DNA from: Clostridium manihotivorum
GTDB lineage: Bacteria; Bacillota; Clostridia; Clostridiales; Clostridiaceae
Assembly: GCF_004015185.1 (NCBI RefSeq)
Contig: NZ_CP025746.1
Coordinates: 3,365,776 to 3,429,775, forward strand
Length of the DNA stretch: 64,000 bases
Direction of reading: 5' to 3'
Positions 8,437 through 19,406 of this stretch are shown piece by piece. The translations under genes and the position numbers were made by a program. Position 1 is the stretch's first letter, and every line of letters begins with the position of its first letter. The notes under the pieces are model-generated. The model searched no databases, had not been told where the DNA came from, and saw only the letters and a list, made by a program, of their open reading frames with translations.

Positions 8437-8691
8437 ACTTTCTCTCCTATCTGCAAAATGCAAATTAAGTTTACTCATAATGTACACTACTCCGCTTTTA
8501 ACCTGTTGTCAATACATCCGTACATATATGTTAAGAGTATATAAATGCACTACTTTTATATTAGAATGTATATCTTCAATGCATTCCATAAAAATCAAGG
8601 AGTTTTGAAGATAATTATTAAATATAATTGTTACACCTTTATATACAATAAACAATTATATCAAACCTTAGCAATAATATCAACAAAATGA

Positions 8692-8703
8692 GAACGTTAG
8701 TTT
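8692..8703. promoter_or_regulatory. LexA (SOS) box in the lexA promoter
   Basis: GAACGTTAGTTT fits the Gram-positive LexA operator GAAC-N4-GTTY. It overlaps the first bases of the -35 box, the expected position for LexA to repress its own gene. Confidence 0.75.
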
Positions 8704-8730
8704 GATAAGTGACAATATATGTGATATAAT
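8702..8730 (+). promoter_or_regulatory. SigmaA-type promoter of lexA
   Basis: TTGATA at 8702-8707, 17-base spacer, TATAAT at 8725-8730, followed 30 bases later by the GAGAGGTG ribosome site and ATG of lexA. Confidence 0.8.
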
Positions 8731-8759
8731 CATATTAATTAGATTGAGAGGTGTAAGTT

Positions 8760-9362
8760 ATGCTTGAAAATAATAAACAAACAGAGATATATGAGTTCTT
8801 AAAAAATTATACTGAAAACAAAGGATACCCACCTTCAGTAAGAGAAATTTGTGAAGCTGTTTCATTAAAATCCACATCTACTGTTCATGGCCATCTTAAG
8901 AGATTAGAGAAAAAAGGCTTGATAAAGAGAGATCCTACCAAACCAAGAGCTCTAGAGATAGCTGAACTGTCAATGCCTAAGAAGGAAATGGTTCACATAC
9001 CAATAGTAGGTAAAGTTACTGCAGGTATGCCCATACTTGCTACAGAAAATATAGAAGATGTATTTCCTATTCCAATCGAATATATAAAGCACGATAATGA
9101 GCTATTTGCTCTAAAAGTAAGTGGAAATAGTATGATTGAGGTTGGTATTGAAGATGGAGATCTTGCAATAATAGAACAATGTAATCATGCTAACAATGGA
9201 GAAATAGTTGTAGCTTTAATAGAAACAGAAGCTACTATAAAAAGATTCTTTAAAGAAAAAGATCACATAAGATTACAACCTGAGAATAAGACTATGGAAC
9301 CTATTATAGTTGATGATTGTGCTGTATTAGGACGTTTAGTTGGCTTATTTAGATCTTATTAA
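8760..9362 (+). CDS. lexA: LexA repressor
   Basis: 200 residues, the usual LexA length. The N-terminal winged helix-turn-helix reads [31 protein letters not shown]; the C-terminal S24-type latent protease has the Ala-Gly self-cleavage bond in KVTAGMPI, the catalytic Ser in [15 protein letters not shown] and the catalytic Lys in TEATIKRFF. LexA represses DNA-damage genes and is cleaved when RecA filaments form. A LexA box in its own promoter indicates autoregulation. It starts behind GAGAGGTG and is transcribed alone. Confidence 0.96.
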   Translation: MLENNKQTEIYEFLKNYTENKGYPPSVREICEAVSLKSTSTVHGHLKRLEKKGLIKRDPTKPRALEIAELSMPKKEMVHIPIVGKVTAGMPILATENIEDVFPIPIEYIKHDNELFALKVSGNSMIEVGIEDGDLAIIEQCNHANNGEIVVALIETEATIKRFFKEKDHIRLQPENKTMEPIIVDDCAVLGRLVGLFRSY

Positions 9363-9734
9363 GATTACATAATATTTATTATATAAAGCTTTGATACTTC
9401 TTTCTTAATTTGATTTAAGATATTTTTAGGTATTGAGAGAATATTAATAGATAGAAGTTTCGTTATAAAATCATATATCCAATGATATAAGCAATCTAAT
9501 ATTGATTATTATACAAAGGAACGGTATACCGTTCCTTTGTGCTGTTTATTTATGGTTATAAATTCTGTTATAGAATGAAAATTTCAAACGATTCGATTCT
9601 CAGTACATGGACTTATTTTTATTTTGAGTATTTTATTTAATATATATCTTTCATGGAGAGCGGAATAAAAAATAAGCATAAAAATCATATCACCAGTCAG
9701 ATTTTTCTCATATACATTAGAAAGGCAGATGCGC
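9363..9734. other. Intergenic region with a perfect palindrome and repeat R3
   Basis: About 370 bp without a gene. ACAAAGGAACGGTA followed by its exact complement makes a 28-bp palindrome at 9513-9540; it lacks a T tract but may end lexA transcription. Bases about 9682-9743 are copy 1 of repeat R3. Confidence 0.55.
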
Positions 9735-9743
9735 AAAAAAGCC
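9682..9743. repeat. Terminator-linked repeat R3, copy 1
   Basis: Resembles 59174-59238: a TTTTTCTCATAT stretch, then GAAAG, CAGATGC and CAAAAAA leading into a terminator stem, about 80% identical over the last 40 bases by eye. Both copies lie immediately beyond the terminator of a minus-strand gene. Confidence 0.5.
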
Positions 9744-9772
9744 TCACTGAATAACGCTTCAGTGAGGTTTTT
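9735..9772. terminator. Terminator of the YnbB-family gene, bidirectional
   Basis: CCTCACTGAA at 9742-9751 pairs with TTCAGTGAGG at 9758-9767, with an A tract before and a T tract after. It begins directly behind the stop codon at 9774 of the minus-strand gene. Confidence 0.9.
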
Positions 9773-9773
9773 G

Positions 9774-11054
9774 TTACCCTATATTAGACAAAGCTATAAG
9801 TATTCCTATCTTTGCATGATCAAAAGTAAGTCCGCCTTGTAAATATGCTATATAAGGCTCTCTTATTGGAGCATCTGCAGACAATTCTATTGACGATCCT
9901 TGTATAAACGCTCCTGCTGCCATTATAACTTGATCGTTATAGCCAGGCATATCCCATGGTTCGCATTCTACAAAGGAATCTATAGGAGAACCTTTTTGAA
10001 TTCCCTTACAGAAGTTTATTAGCTTTTCGGCATTGTTAAACTTAATAGCCTGAATTATATCGCTTCTCTTTTCATTAAACTTAGGAAGAACTTCGTATCC
10101 TGCAAGTTCCATGATTCTAGCACAGAAAACAGCACCTTTAACAGCTTCTATAGCTACGTGTGGAGCTAAGAACAAACCTTGGAACAACTGTCTCATTACT
10201 CCAAAAGTAGAACCGCACTCTCCCCCTATTCCTGGAATAGTAAGTCTAAAGGCCGCTTGCTCTACATATTCGCTCTTTCCGGCGATATAACCACCAGTAG
10301 GAGCTATTCCACCACCTATATTCTTAATTAAAGAACCTGCGATTATGTCAGCGCCAACATCAGTTGGTTCTATAGTATCTATGAATTCTCCGTAGCAGTT
10401 GTCCACAAAAACTATAACATCATTTCTGATAGATTTTACAAATTTTATAGCTTCTCCAAGCTCTGATACTGCAAAAGAGTTTCTCCAACCGTATCCTGTA
10501 CTTCTTTGCATATGTACTACTTTTACCTTGCTGTCTTCTTTTAATGCCTTTCCTATAGCATCAAAATCAAACTTTCCAGCAGAAGTAAGATCTATTTGAG
10601 TATAATTCACCCCATATTCCTTTAAAGAGCCTATGTTTTCATTGCCGCTAATACCTATGATATTATGTAAAGTATCGTATGGCTTTCCACTTACAGTTAG
10701 AAGTGTGTCGTTAGGTCTAAGGTTACCAAATAACGCTGCTCCGATAGCGTGGGTACCATTTACGAAGTGTGGTCTAACTAAAGCACTTTCTGTATTGAAT
10801 ACTCTTGCATAAACCTTGTCAAGAGCATCTCTTCCTATATCACCATAGCCATAACCTGATGAGTTAGTAAAGTGGTTATCGCTTATTCTTTCTTCTTGAA
10901 GAGCGTTTAGAACCTTAAGCTGATTGTATTCTCTTATCTTGTCATACATAGCAAATTGCTCTTTAACATCTTCTATAGCTTTCTCATATAAACTAAGAGT
11001 ATTCTCATTTATATTATAACTTTTTCTTAAAAATTCTTTTGTAATATCAAACAT
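9774..11054 (-). CDS. Methionine gamma-lyase / aluminium-resistance family PLP protein (YnbB-like)
   Basis: 426 residues of the fold-type I PLP family called aluminium resistance protein or methionine gamma-lyase family. Visible are RPHFVNGTHAIGAALFGNLRP, the FVDNCYGEF segment with the PLP-binding Asp, and AGSLIKNIGGGIAPTGGYIAG whose Lys should hold the cofactor. Family members are expected to cleave or rearrange C-S bonds; the true substrate is not established. GGAGG precedes the ATG. It is the last gene of the miaB-mutS-mutL-miaA-hfq run, 89 bases after hfq, the position it holds in many Firmicutes. Confidence 0.88.
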   Translation of the reverse strand: MFDITKEFLRKSYNINENTLSLYEKAIEDVKEQFAMYDKIREYNQLKVLNALQEERISDNHFTNSSGYGYGDIGRDALDKVYARVFNTESALVRPHFVNGTHAIGAALFGNLRPNDTLLTVSGKPYDTLHNIIGISGNENIGSLKEYGVNYTQIDLTSAGKFDFDAIGKALKEDSKVKVVHMQRSTGYGWRNSFAVSELGEAIKFVKSIRNDVIVFVDNCYGEFIDTIEPTDVGADIIAGSLIKNIGGGIAPTGGYIAGKSEYVEQAAFRLTIPGIGGECGSTFGVMRQLFQGLFLAPHVAIEAVKGAVFCARIMELAGYEVLPKFNEKRSDIIQAIKFNNAEKLINFCKGIQKGSPIDSFVECEPWDMPGYNDQVIMAAGAFIQGSSIELSADAPIREPYIAYLQGGLTFDHAKIGILIALSNIG

Positions 11055-11143
11055 ACATTAACCTCCAAATTTATCCTACGGAACAAAAAGATTTTATCAT
11101 ATAAAGAAAAATAAGGCAAACTTTAATGTTTGCCTATGCTAAT

Positions 11144-11389
11144 CTATATATTTTCATCAACCTGTGGAGTATTGAATAGTATTGGCTTTGCTGGGGTTAC
11201 TGTAGTTATTGCGTGCTTATAAACTAACATTTGCTTTCCATCAGAATCTAGAACAACAGTAAAGCTATCAAACCCTTTTACAAATCCCTTCAATTGGAAT
11301 CCATTAACTAAATGTATTATAACTAAAATCTTATTCTTTCTTGCGCCGTTTAAAAATATATCCTGCAAATTATTTGTTGACTTATTCAT
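11144..11389 (-). CDS. hfq: RNA chaperone Hfq
   Basis: 81 residues of the Sm fold. Motif Sm1 appears as [19 protein letters not shown] with [12 protein letters not shown] at the start for the distal/lateral faces, and Sm2 as VYKHAITTV (canonical YKHAIST). Hfq forms hexameric rings that bind small RNAs and mRNAs. The ATG at 11389 lies behind GGAGG; a TTG at 11404 overlaps that ribosome site and is rejected. It follows miaA by 48 bases, the widely conserved miaA-hfq order. Confidence 0.95.
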   Translation of the reverse strand: MNKSTNNLQDIFLNGARKNKILVIIHLVNGFQLKGFVKGFDSFTVVLDSDGKQMLVYKHAITTVTPAKPILFNTPQVDENI

Positions 11390-11437
11390 AACCGTAACCT
11401 CCAAATTCTCTTAATCATATATATTATTATAATGCTA

Positions 11438-12367
11438 TTAAATATTTATGTCATCAACTATTTTGTTTATTATTTCATCATCAGTTAGCTCATCCTTATC
11501 TAAATAAACAACTCTAGGATCTTTCCTAAACCAAGTTAATTGCCTTTTGGCATAGTTTCTGCTGCCTTGCTTTATCATTTCTATTGCCTGTTCTAACGAT
11601 ACTTTTCCCTGAAGATAGTATAAGATTTCCTTATAGCCAATGCCCTTCATAGATTGCATTTCAGGAGTCAAATCCATAGACATTAACTTTTTACATTCAT
11701 CAATTAACCCATTATCAAGCATTATATCTACTCTCATATTGATTCTATTGTAAAGTTTTTGTCTATCCATGGTTAGTACATAGTAGTGAAGATCATAATC
11801 GCATTTATATATAGATTCTGTTTCTTTAAATTCACTAAACTTTTTACCTGTAGTCTTAAACACTTCTAAGGCTCTTATAACTCTTTTTCTGTTATTGGCA
11901 TGAATAGAGTTATAGCTTTCTAAATCTATTTCCTTTAGCATAGAATGTATATAGTCATTGCCATGTTTATCAGCTAAATCAGTAAGGTACTCTCTATACT
12001 GTTCATCCTTTTTGCTATCAGTAAAGTTTAGATTGCATATTATTGAGTCTATGTACAGCCCAGTGCCACCAGCTATTATAGGAAGTTTACCTCTGCTATA
12101 GATATCTTCAATGTATCCTTTTGCTAAGTCTTTAAAATCTGAAACGCTGAATTCCTTGCTTGGATGAACCACATCTATCATATAATGTTTAACTCCATCC
12201 ATTTCTTCTTCCGTTACCTTAGCGGAGCCTATATCCATGTATTTGTATATCTGCATTGAATCAGCAGATATGATTTCGCCATTCAATGCTTTGGCTAGTT
12301 TTATGGATATATCAGTTTTCCCCACAGCAGTAGGCCCGCCGAGCACTAATAATTTTTTCTTTTCCAT
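11438..12367 (-). CDS. miaA: tRNA dimethylallyltransferase
   Basis: 309 residues with an N-terminal P-loop GGPTAVGKT, the SADSMQIYK segment, [12 protein letters not shown] and the C-terminal [18 protein letters not shown]. MiaA transfers a dimethylallyl group to N6 of A37 in tRNAs that read codons starting with U; MiaB, encoded in the same run, then adds the methylthio group. The gene starts 12 bases after mutL behind GAGGAAT, so the pair is surely cotranscribed. Length and motifs are normal. Confidence 0.96.
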   Translation of the reverse strand: MEKKKLLVLGGPTAVGKTDISIKLAKALNGEIISADSMQIYKYMDIGSAKVTEEEMDGVKHYMIDVVHPSKEFSVSDFKDLAKGYIEDIYSRGKLPIIAGGTGLYIDSIICNLNFTDSKKDEQYREYLTDLADKHGNDYIHSMLKEIDLESYNSIHANNRKRVIRALEVFKTTGKKFSEFKETESIYKCDYDLHYYVLTMDRQKLYNRINMRVDIMLDNGLIDECKKLMSMDLTPEMQSMKGIGYKEILYYLQGKVSLEQAIEMIKQGSRNYAKRQLTWFRKDPRVVYLDKDELTDDEIINKIVDDINI

Positions 12368-12379
12368 ATCGTAATTCCT

Positions 12380-14323
12380 CTATTGTATCCTTCTAAATTT
12401 CTTCTCTAATTCATTTAATGTAAACTTTATTATAGTTGGTCTTCCATGTGGGCAATGGAAAGGATCATCGATGTATCTCATTGTATTTATGAGTTCATAC
12501 ATTTCTTCCATACTTAGTAGATCATGTGCTTTCACAGCAGCCTTGCAGGCCATTGTAGCGATTCTATTATACTTTACTTCAGTAGTTTTTCCTGACCCAA
12601 GGTTTTTTAAATTGTCTATTATATCAATTAGAAGATTTTTAGGATTAAGCTTATCTAAAAAGTATGGTACTTCTTTTAACAGTATACTAGTATCTCCAAA
12701 ATATTCGATTAGAAAACCTGCTTTTTCGAAAACTTCTTTATTTTCTAGAACAATCTCATAATCATCCATAATCAAGTTTATTACACAGGGTACAAGGAGA
12801 CTTTGAACCTGAATATGTGAATTTTCAATATCCTTTAAATACTTTTCAAAAAGTATTTTTTCATGTGCGGCATGTTGATCTATTAGATATAAGATATCTT
12901 CATGTTCACATATTATATAAGTCTTATCAAATTGCCCTATTACCCTTAGGTTAGGAATTTTAGCATTTGCCTTTTCCTCTAAGTTAGAACTAACTTTTGA
13001 GTTATACGCACTAGATTCATAAGAAGGGCTTTTTTCATATGTTGAATTACTATTTTCTACAATAGCTTCACTTTCATTATAAGTACTTTTCTCAAAGGTA
13101 ATAGGCTTTAAATCCACTGGGAAATCTACCACTTGTTTATTACCTTCATAGTTAGTTTCTTCTTCATCTTCTCTTATTATAGCCTCTTCTTCATCATTTT
13201 TTTCAGGTTGTTTTATTGGATACTCATAATTAACGTGAGTATTGTAAGTATTACTAAAATCTATATCAAGTGGAATGTTCTCAACCTTTTCTTCTTCTGA
13301 GGCTTGCTCTTCAGGAAGCTTGAAGGACTCAAACACATCATTTTTCAAAGCCTTATGAACGCTATCAAAGGCTATTTTATAAATACTTCTATCATCCTTA
13401 AACTTTATTTCGGCTTTTGTAGGATGTATATTAACATCTATAAGCTCAGGATATATATCTATAAATAGTATGAAGAACGGAAACTTATTAACGGTACTAA
13501 AGGATTTAAAGGCATTTTCCACCGCAACTGTAGCTAGTTTATTTTTTACATAACGTTTATTTACAAAGAGTATTTGATTGTTTCTTGATCCTCTGCTTAT
13601 TTCTTCCTTACCAATATAACCGTAGGCAGAAGAGGTGTCAGAATGATCTTCAAAGTAAATAAGGTTATCCACTATGTTCTTACCAAAAATCGTTCTTATA
13701 GCATCAAGCATATTGCCATTACCGTAGGTTTGAAATATCTTCTTACCGTTATTGTAGTACTGTATAGCTATATCTGGATTGGCTATAGCTATTCTACTTA
13801 TTATCTCATTTATTAATGAGGCTTCTCTGGATTGAGACTTTAAAAACTTTTTTCTTGCAGGAACATTAAAAAATAAATTTCTAACTTCAATTTGAGTACC
13901 AGTTGGCATGCTTACTTCTTCATTTTGTGTAATTACTCCGCCATCTATCTGAAGCAGCTTTCCTGTATCAAACTCCAAGGTCTTAGACTTTATAGTAACG
14001 TTAGATATAGAAGCTATACTAGGAAGTGCCTCGCCTCTAAAACCTAAAGTGTTTATGCTGTAGACATCATCTATAGAACTTATCTTACTGGTTGCATGAG
14101 GCATAAAAGCCTTTTCTATATCCTCAGGATGTATTCCGCTACCATCGTCTGTAACCTTTATAAGACTTTCTCCTCCGTTTTCAATCTCTAGAACTATGGA
14201 TTTTGCCTCTGCATCTATACAGTTCTCTACTAGTTCCTTAACAACAGAAGATGGTCTTTCAACCACTTCTCCTGCTGCTATTTTATTTGAAGTATTTGTG
14301 TCTAGTAGATTTATTCTTTTCAA
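12380..14323 (-). CDS. mutL: DNA mismatch repair protein MutL
   Basis: 647 residues. The N-terminal GHKL ATPase shows LVENCIDAEAKSI, DDGSGI and NTLGFRGEALPSI; a long acidic linker (about 340-450) leads to the C-terminal dimerisation/endonuclease domain with DQHAAHEKILFE, ACKAAVKAHD and CPHGRPT. These metal-site motifs mark an endonuclease-active MutL of the kind found where MutH is absent. It starts with TTG at 14323 behind AGGTGGTG, giving the classical MKRINLLD start. It is 11 bases after mutS. Confidence 0.96.
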   Translation of the reverse strand: MKRINLLDTNTSNKIAAGEVVERPSSVVKELVENCIDAEAKSIVLEIENGGESLIKVTDDGSGIHPEDIEKAFMPHATSKISSIDDVYSINTLGFRGEALPSIASISNVTIKSKTLEFDTGKLLQIDGGVITQNEEVSMPTGTQIEVRNLFFNVPARKKFLKSQSREASLINEIISRIAIANPDIAIQYYNNGKKIFQTYGNGNMLDAIRTIFGKNIVDNLIYFEDHSDTSSAYGYIGKEEISRGSRNNQILFVNKRYVKNKLATVAVENAFKSFSTVNKFPFFILFIDIYPELIDVNIHPTKAEIKFKDDRSIYKIAFDSVHKALKNDVFESFKLPEEQASEEEKVENIPLDIDFSNTYNTHVNYEYPIKQPEKNDEEEAIIREDEEETNYEGNKQVVDFPVDLKPITFEKSTYNESEAIVENSNSTYEKSPSYESSAYNSKVSSNLEEKANAKIPNLRVIGQFDKTYIICEHEDILYLIDQHAAHEKILFEKYLKDIENSHIQVQSLLVPCVINLIMDDYEIVLENKEVFEKAGFLIEYFGDTSILLKEVPYFLDKLNPKNLLIDIIDNLKNLGSGKTTEVKYNRIATMACKAAVKAHDLLSMEEMYELINTMRYIDDPFHCPHGRPTIIKFTLNELEKKFRRIQ

Positions 14324-14334
14324 AATATCACCAC

Positions 14335-17103
14335 CTAAATTATCTCTTTAGCCTTCTTAACTAGTTCATATAGTTTATTCATAGACTCTAATGGTGTCAT
14401 GGACATTATATCCATGGAAGCAATAGCTTTCAGTAGAGTATCTTTTTCTATATCAGTAAAATTAAGCTGTTGAGCCTCGAAGAAATCTTCCTTATGCTTT
14501 TTGCCTTTAGTTCCCTTGCGAGGTAACACCTCTTCTTCTTTTATCTGGTCTACTGCTATCTCTGCTTCTATAGACTCATTTTCAGTAATAACAGTATTAG
14601 CCAATTTAGATGAAACTTCTATTATAGTCTCGTTAGTGGTAGTTGATGTTTCCTTTGTAGAAGTTGCAATGTAATCTAATTTGTCATGAACTTTGTTATT
14701 ATCTTCAAGAGAGCTTAATATTTCCTTAGCTCTATCAATTACTCTACCAGGAAGACCAGCAAGCTTTGCTACCTCTATACCGTAGGACTGATCAGCTCCG
14801 CCTTCTACTATCTTTCTCAAGAAAATAATTGTGTTATTAATCTCTTTTACTGCAACTGAGAAGTTCTTAACTCCTTTAATCTCTTTTTCAAGTCTAGTAA
14901 GCTCATGATAGTGAGTAGCAAATAAAGTCTTGCATCTTAAACTATCATCTTTAGTCATGTACTCTATAACTGACCAAGCTATACTTAAGCCATCATAAGT
15001 ACTTGTTCCTCTACCAACTTCATCTAGAAGCACTAAGCTCTTTCTAGTAGCATTGTTAAGAATATTAGCTACTTCCCACATCTCTACCATGAAGGTACTC
15101 TTACCCCCTGCAAGGTCATCTGAAGCACCTATTCTTGTAAATATCTTATCACATACAGATATATTTGCAGATGAAGCTGGTACAAAGGAACCTATTTGAG
15201 CCATGAGAGTTATTAAAGCTACTTGTCTCATATAAGTTGACTTACCTGCCATGTTAGGACCAGTAATTATTAAAAGCTGTTCCTTATCTACATCTAGTTT
15301 TGTATTATTAGATATAAACTCACCTCTAGGGATAACCTGCTCAACTACTGGGTGTCTACCATCTTTTATATCTATTACGTTATCTTCATTTATTAAAGGC
15401 TTTATGTAGTTATTGCTTATAGCAACCTGTGCTAAGGAACAAAGACAATCAAGTTCAGCTATGATCTTTGCTGTATGCTTCATTCTGTCTATCTGTGCTT
15501 CAACCTTTTCTCTTATATCAACGAAGATACTGTATTCAAGATTGATTAGTTTTTCTTCAGCTCCAAGAATCTTTTCTTCCATTTCCTTAAGCTCTTGGGT
15601 TATGAATCTTTCTGCATTGGCTAAGGTTTGCTTTCTTATATATCTTCCTTCAGGTATAGAGCTATAGTTTGCTCTAGATATTTCTATATAATACCCAAAT
15701 ACCTTATTATAGCCTACCTTTAGTGATCTTATACCTGTAAAATCTCTTTCTTGATTTTCTAAAGAAGCAATCCATTCCTTACCGTGTAGCTTTGCCTGTC
15801 TTAACTCATCCACTTCATTGGAGAAGCCATCTTTAATTATATTTCCCTCCTTAACGGAAAGAGAAGGCTCTTCTGATATGGAGTTATCTAATAGCTCGTA
15901 TATATCCTTTAGTTCATCTATGTTGTTATAGAAGTCTAAAAGCATGCTGGATTTACTATCCTTTAATAATTCCTTCACCTTAGGTATCTTTTGAAGGGAT
16001 ACCTTTAGTGATACCATATCCTTTGCATTTACATTGAAGTTAGATATTTTCCCTGTTATTCTCTCTATATCATATATATCCTTCAAGGTCTCTTTTAGCT
16101 GCTCCATAAGGTATAGATTGTTATATAAGTCTTCTACACCACTTAGTCTAGCTTCAATAAGAGACTTTGTTATAAGAGGCTGATCTATCCATCTCCTAAG
16201 CTCTCTGCTTCCCATAGCGGTAGAAGTCTTATCAAGAACCCAAAGCAAAGAACCTTTCTTAGTTTTTTCTCTTATGTTCTCCGTAAGCTCTAAGTTTCTT
16301 CTAGAGTTTGTATCTATAGTCATATAATCCACGATAGAATAAGTATCTATTCTATTTAAATTACTTAAAGACATCTTCTGAGTGTCTACGACGTATTTAG
16401 TTATTCCAACAGAGCTTTTTAGGGATAAACTATCTAGCTTATTCTTTTCCTCTTTAAATTGAGTATAGAGTAGATCCTCGCTGTCATCTTCAAAGTAGCT
16501 TATTGTCTTTCTAGTAATCAAGGCATTACAGCTATCTGTAATCATGGATATTAAAGTAGTATCCTCTAATATATTTATGATTATTTCCTTTGGAGAAAAC
16601 TTTGATATCTCATCTAATATAATATTTGGATTATAATCAAAGCTTGTAGTTAAAAAGTCACCGGTAGATATATCTGTAGTACTAAGTCCTACCTTATTCT
16701 TTTCAGTGTCTACGAATAAACACATTATATAGTTGTTTTTTGATTCATCTACATAATTAGAATCATTGTATGTACCTGGAGTAACTATTTTAATTACATC
16801 TCGTCTTACTATACCTTTAGCAAGCGCTGGATCTTCAACCTGTTCACATATTGCTACCTTGTAGCCCTTAGATACCAGTCTTCCTATATAGGAATTGGCT
16901 GCATGGTAGGGAATACCACACATAGGAGCTCTGCTTTCAAGTCCACAGTCCCTTCCTGTAAGAACTAGCTCCAGTTCTTTTGCTGCAACCTCTGCATCCT
17001 CAAAGAACATCTCATAGAAGTCACCTAATCTAAAAAACAAAATACAATCTTTATAGTTCTCTTTTATCTCCATGTATTGCTGCATCATTGGAGTCAGTGC
17101 CAT
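14335..17103 (-). CDS. mutS: DNA mismatch repair protein MutS
   Basis: 922 residues. The mismatch-reading motif FYEMF is in the N-terminal domain (about residues 28-32), followed by the connector, lever/clamp region and the ABC-type ATPase with [13 protein letters not shown], the [13 protein letters not shown]alker B/signature and the ATHYHEL motif. The tail after about residue 800 is long, charged and low-complexity, ending in a conserved helix pair. MutS scans for mispairs and recruits MutL. AAGGAGG precedes the ATG; the miaB stop is 60 bases upstream. Confidence 0.96.
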   Translation of the reverse strand: MALTPMMQQYMEIKENYKDCILFFRLGDFYEMFFEDAEVAAKELELVLTGRDCGLESRAPMCGIPYHAANSYIGRLVSKGYKVAICEQVEDPALAKGIVRRDVIKIVTPGTYNDSNYVDESKNNYIMCLFVDTEKNKVGLSTTDISTGDFLTTSFDYNPNIILDEISKFSPKEIIINILEDTTLISMITDSCNALITRKTISYFEDDSEDLLYTQFKEEKNKLDSLSLKSSVGITKYVVDTQKMSLSNLNRIDTYSIVDYMTIDTNSRRNLELTENIREKTKKGSLLWVLDKTSTAMGSRELRRWIDQPLITKSLIEARLSGVEDLYNNLYLMEQLKETLKDIYDIERITGKISNFNVNAKDMVSLKVSLQKIPKVKELLKDSKSSMLLDFYNNIDELKDIYELLDNSISEEPSLSVKEGNIIKDGFSNEVDELRQAKLHGKEWIASLENQERDFTGIRSLKVGYNKVFGYYIEISRANYSSIPEGRYIRKQTLANAERFITQELKEMEEKILGAEEKLINLEYSIFVDIREKVEAQIDRMKHTAKIIAELDCLCSLAQVAISNNYIKPLINEDNVIDIKDGRHPVVEQVIPRGEFISNNTKLDVDKEQLLIITGPNMAGKSTYMRQVALITLMAQIGSFVPASSANISVCDKIFTRIGASDDLAGGKSTFMVEMWEVANILNNATRKSLVLLDEVGRGTSTYDGLSIAWSVIEYMTKDDSLRCKTLFATHYHELTRLEKEIKGVKNFSVAVKEINNTIIFLRKIVEGGADQSYGIEVAKLAGLPGRVIDRAKEILSSLEDNNKVHDKLDYIATSTKETSTTTNETIIEVSSKLANTVITENESIEAEIAVDQIKEEEVLPRKGTKGKKHKEDFFEAQQLNFTDIEKDTLLKAIASMDIMSMTPLESMNKLYELVKKAKEII

Positions 17104-17163
17104 TATTAAACCTCCTTAAAGGAAAAAGCCCTTAAATCTAAGAGCTTTTACTTTTACTTATAA

Positions 17164-18492
17164 TTAAACTTCTTCACCTACAAGAGAAAAGGCCTGAGCT
17201 CTTGTTATATTGACATTTACAAGCTTTCCTACGCTTTCTTTGCATCCGTCAAAGTTAACAAGTTTACCGTTTCTTGTTCTTCCCATAAGTCTATTTTCGT
17301 CATTTTTACTTGTTCCTTCAACAAGAACCTCAACAACTTTACCTTCATAAGTAGCATTTTTCTTAGCAATTATTTCATTAACTGCATCAACTAGCTTGTT
17401 AAATCTAGCATGCTTTATATCATCAGGTATTTGATCTTCCATTCTATCAGCAGGAGTGTACTGTCTTCTAGAATAGATAAAAGTAAATGCAGAATCATAT
17501 TCTACTTGTTTTACTAAATCAAGAGTTTCATTGAAGTCTTCTTCAGTCTCACCAGGGAAACCAATTATTATATCAGTAGAAATTGATACGTCAGGAATTT
17601 CTTGCTTAATCTTTTTAACAAGCTCTAAGTATTGTTCCTTAGTATAACTTCTGTTCATCTCTTTAAGTACTCTTGAAGAACCACTTTGTACTGGAAGATG
17701 TATTTGTTCACAAAGCTTATCACATTCTTTTATAGCCATTATAACATCTTCAGTTAAGTCCTTAGGATGTGAAGTCATAAACCTAACTCTTTCTAGTCCT
17801 TCTATGCTATTTATTCTTCTTAGAAGATCGGCAAAAGTTAATTCTTCTTCTAAGCCTTTACCATAGGAGTTTACATTCTGTCCTAGTAGAGTTACTTCTT
17901 TATAGCCTGCAGCTACTAAATCTTTTATTTCCTTTTCGATATCTTCAGGCTTTCTGCTTCTTTCACGACCTCTTACATATGGTACTACACAATATGTACA
18001 GAAATTATTACATCCATACATTATAGTAACAAAGGCCTTTATATCGCTCTTTCTATCTATAGGAATACCTTCTACTATTTTGTCTTCCTTATTTACTATT
18101 TCTTTAACTTGAACACCTTGCTGCTTAACAGTGTTTAAGTACTCTGGGAACTTATAAGAATTATGAGTTCCAAATATAATATCAACATATGGGAAAGTAG
18201 TTAGTATTTTATCTGCCATTCCCTTTTGCTGCATCATGCAACCACATATAGCAATTATAAGATTAGGATTCTTAGCTTTTAAAGCCTTAAGAGCTCCAAG
18301 ATTACCAAATACTTTATTTTCAGCATTTTCTCTAACACAACATGTATTAAAGATTATTATAGAAGCATCTTCTTTAACTTCTGTACTTTCGTATCCAATT
18401 CTTTTAAGCATACCTGAAAGCTTTTCAGAATCTTCCTCGTTCATCTGACAGCCCCATGTTTCTATATAATACTTATCATTTATGTTACTCAC
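17164..18492 (-). CDS. miaB: tRNA-2-methylthio-N6-dimethylallyladenosine synthase
   Basis: 442 residues. An N-terminal UPF0004 domain with cluster cysteines ([25 protein letters not shown]), a radical SAM core with [18 protein letters not shown], and a C-terminal TRAM domain. MiaB methylthiolates i6A37 made by MiaA, using two 4Fe-4S clusters. The start is taken as GTG at 18492, seven bases after GGAGGAG; a TTG at 18516 precedes the ribosome site. It is the first gene of the repair/tRNA-modification run. Confidence 0.94.
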   Translation of the reverse strand: MSNINDKYYIETWGCQMNEEDSEKLSGMLKRIGYESTEVKEDASIIIFNTCCVRENAENKVFGNLGALKALKAKNPNLIIAICGCMMQQKGMADKILTTFPYVDIIFGTHNSYKFPEYLNTVKQQGVQVKEIVNKEDKIVEGIPIDRKSDIKAFVTIMYGCNNFCTYCVVPYVRGRERSRKPEDIEKEIKDLVAAGYKEVTLLGQNVNSYGKGLEEELTFADLLRRINSIEGLERVRFMTSHPKDLTEDVIMAIKECDKLCEQIHLPVQSGSSRVLKEMNRSYTKEQYLELVKKIKQEIPDVSISTDIIIGFPGETEEDFNETLDLVKQVEYDSAFTFIYSRRQYTPADRMEDQIPDDIKHARFNKLVDAVNEIIAKKNATYEGKVVEVLVEGTSKNDENRLMGRTRNGKLVNFDGCKESVGKLVNVNITRAQAFSLVGEEV

Positions 18493-18724
18493 CGCGTTAC
18501 TCCTCCAATTATTCAATTCTTTAATATTATACTGAATTTGTGAAGATTTTTAAAGTGTTAATATATAAGTTTCCTTAAATTAATTAACTTTACGACTATA
18601 TGCTACAAATTTTGAGTATAAACCTGTTTAAATTATTAATTTTACACTCTAAATTTATTGCGTTTTGATCCCTCATCCACCTTCTGAAGGTATGTAAAGA
18701 AAATGTACACTTATAAAAAATTTC

Positions 18725-19183
18725 TTAATATTGTTTTTCCATAACTATAAACTCCACATCTTCATCATAGATGTCCCAAGTAAATTCATCAATGGTCTTA
18801 AACCCTAATTCCTGATACACCTTTATAGCTCTTTTATTAAACTTAGCCACATATAGTGAAATATGGTCATAGTTATATTTGTTTTTTCCAAAGGTCAAAA
18901 TTGCTTCTACAAATTGGCGGCCCATTCTTTGACCAGTAAACTCTGGCTTCATTTGAAGTCCTAATATCATTTCTCCATCCTCATTATCAAAGCTACAGTG
19001 ACCTATTAAAGCATTGTCTTCATTATAAATCACATAAGCATCTTCCTCTGTATGAATATTTAATGCCCATTCTCTCTTTTCTTCTGTTTTATCATTGCTA
19101 TAGAAAGAATAAATATCATCATATTTCCAGGTTGCTATGTCTAAGGAATCTTTTTTCTGTGGTATTCTAAAATCAAATTTCAT
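18725..19183 (-). CDS. GNAT-family N-acetyltransferase
   Basis: 152 residues with the GNAT core: acidic strands around residue 60-80 (GHCSFDNEDGEMILGLQMKPEF), the acetyl-CoA loop TGQRMGRQFVEAIL (Q/RxxGxG/A type) and the C-terminal VAKFNKRAIKVYQELGF. It transfers an acetyl group to an unknown amine, possibly a small molecule or protein N-terminus. AAAGGAG precedes the ATG. It is a lone gene with about 220 gene-free bases on each side. Substrate cannot be predicted. Confidence 0.85.
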   Translation of the reverse strand: MKFDFRIPQKKDSLDIATWKYDDIYSFYSNDKTEEKREWALNIHTEEDAYVIYNEDNALIGHCSFDNEDGEMILGLQMKPEFTGQRMGRQFVEAILTFGKNKYNYDHISLYVAKFNKRAIKVYQELGFKTIDEFTWDIYDEDVEFIVMEKQY

Positions 19184-19406
19184 ATATGGCTCCTTTAAAT
19201 AAATCTATCATTTCTTTAGTTTTTCATCATAATTATAGATCTACGGCTTCAACTATCTAAGTTATAATTTATATGTCAATCTAAGTTATAAAGCATTTGT
19301 TGTAAGTATTACTCTTATATAGTACAACATGTTATCCATACCAGTTGAGTAACTATAACCTATTATAAAATGTTGCTGTAGATGCTATCTTAAATTCATC
19401 TTAATA

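Noticed and set aside
9513..9540. 28-bp palindrome as an insertion-sequence end
   Set aside because: No second copy or transposase nearby; a terminator or operator is more likely.
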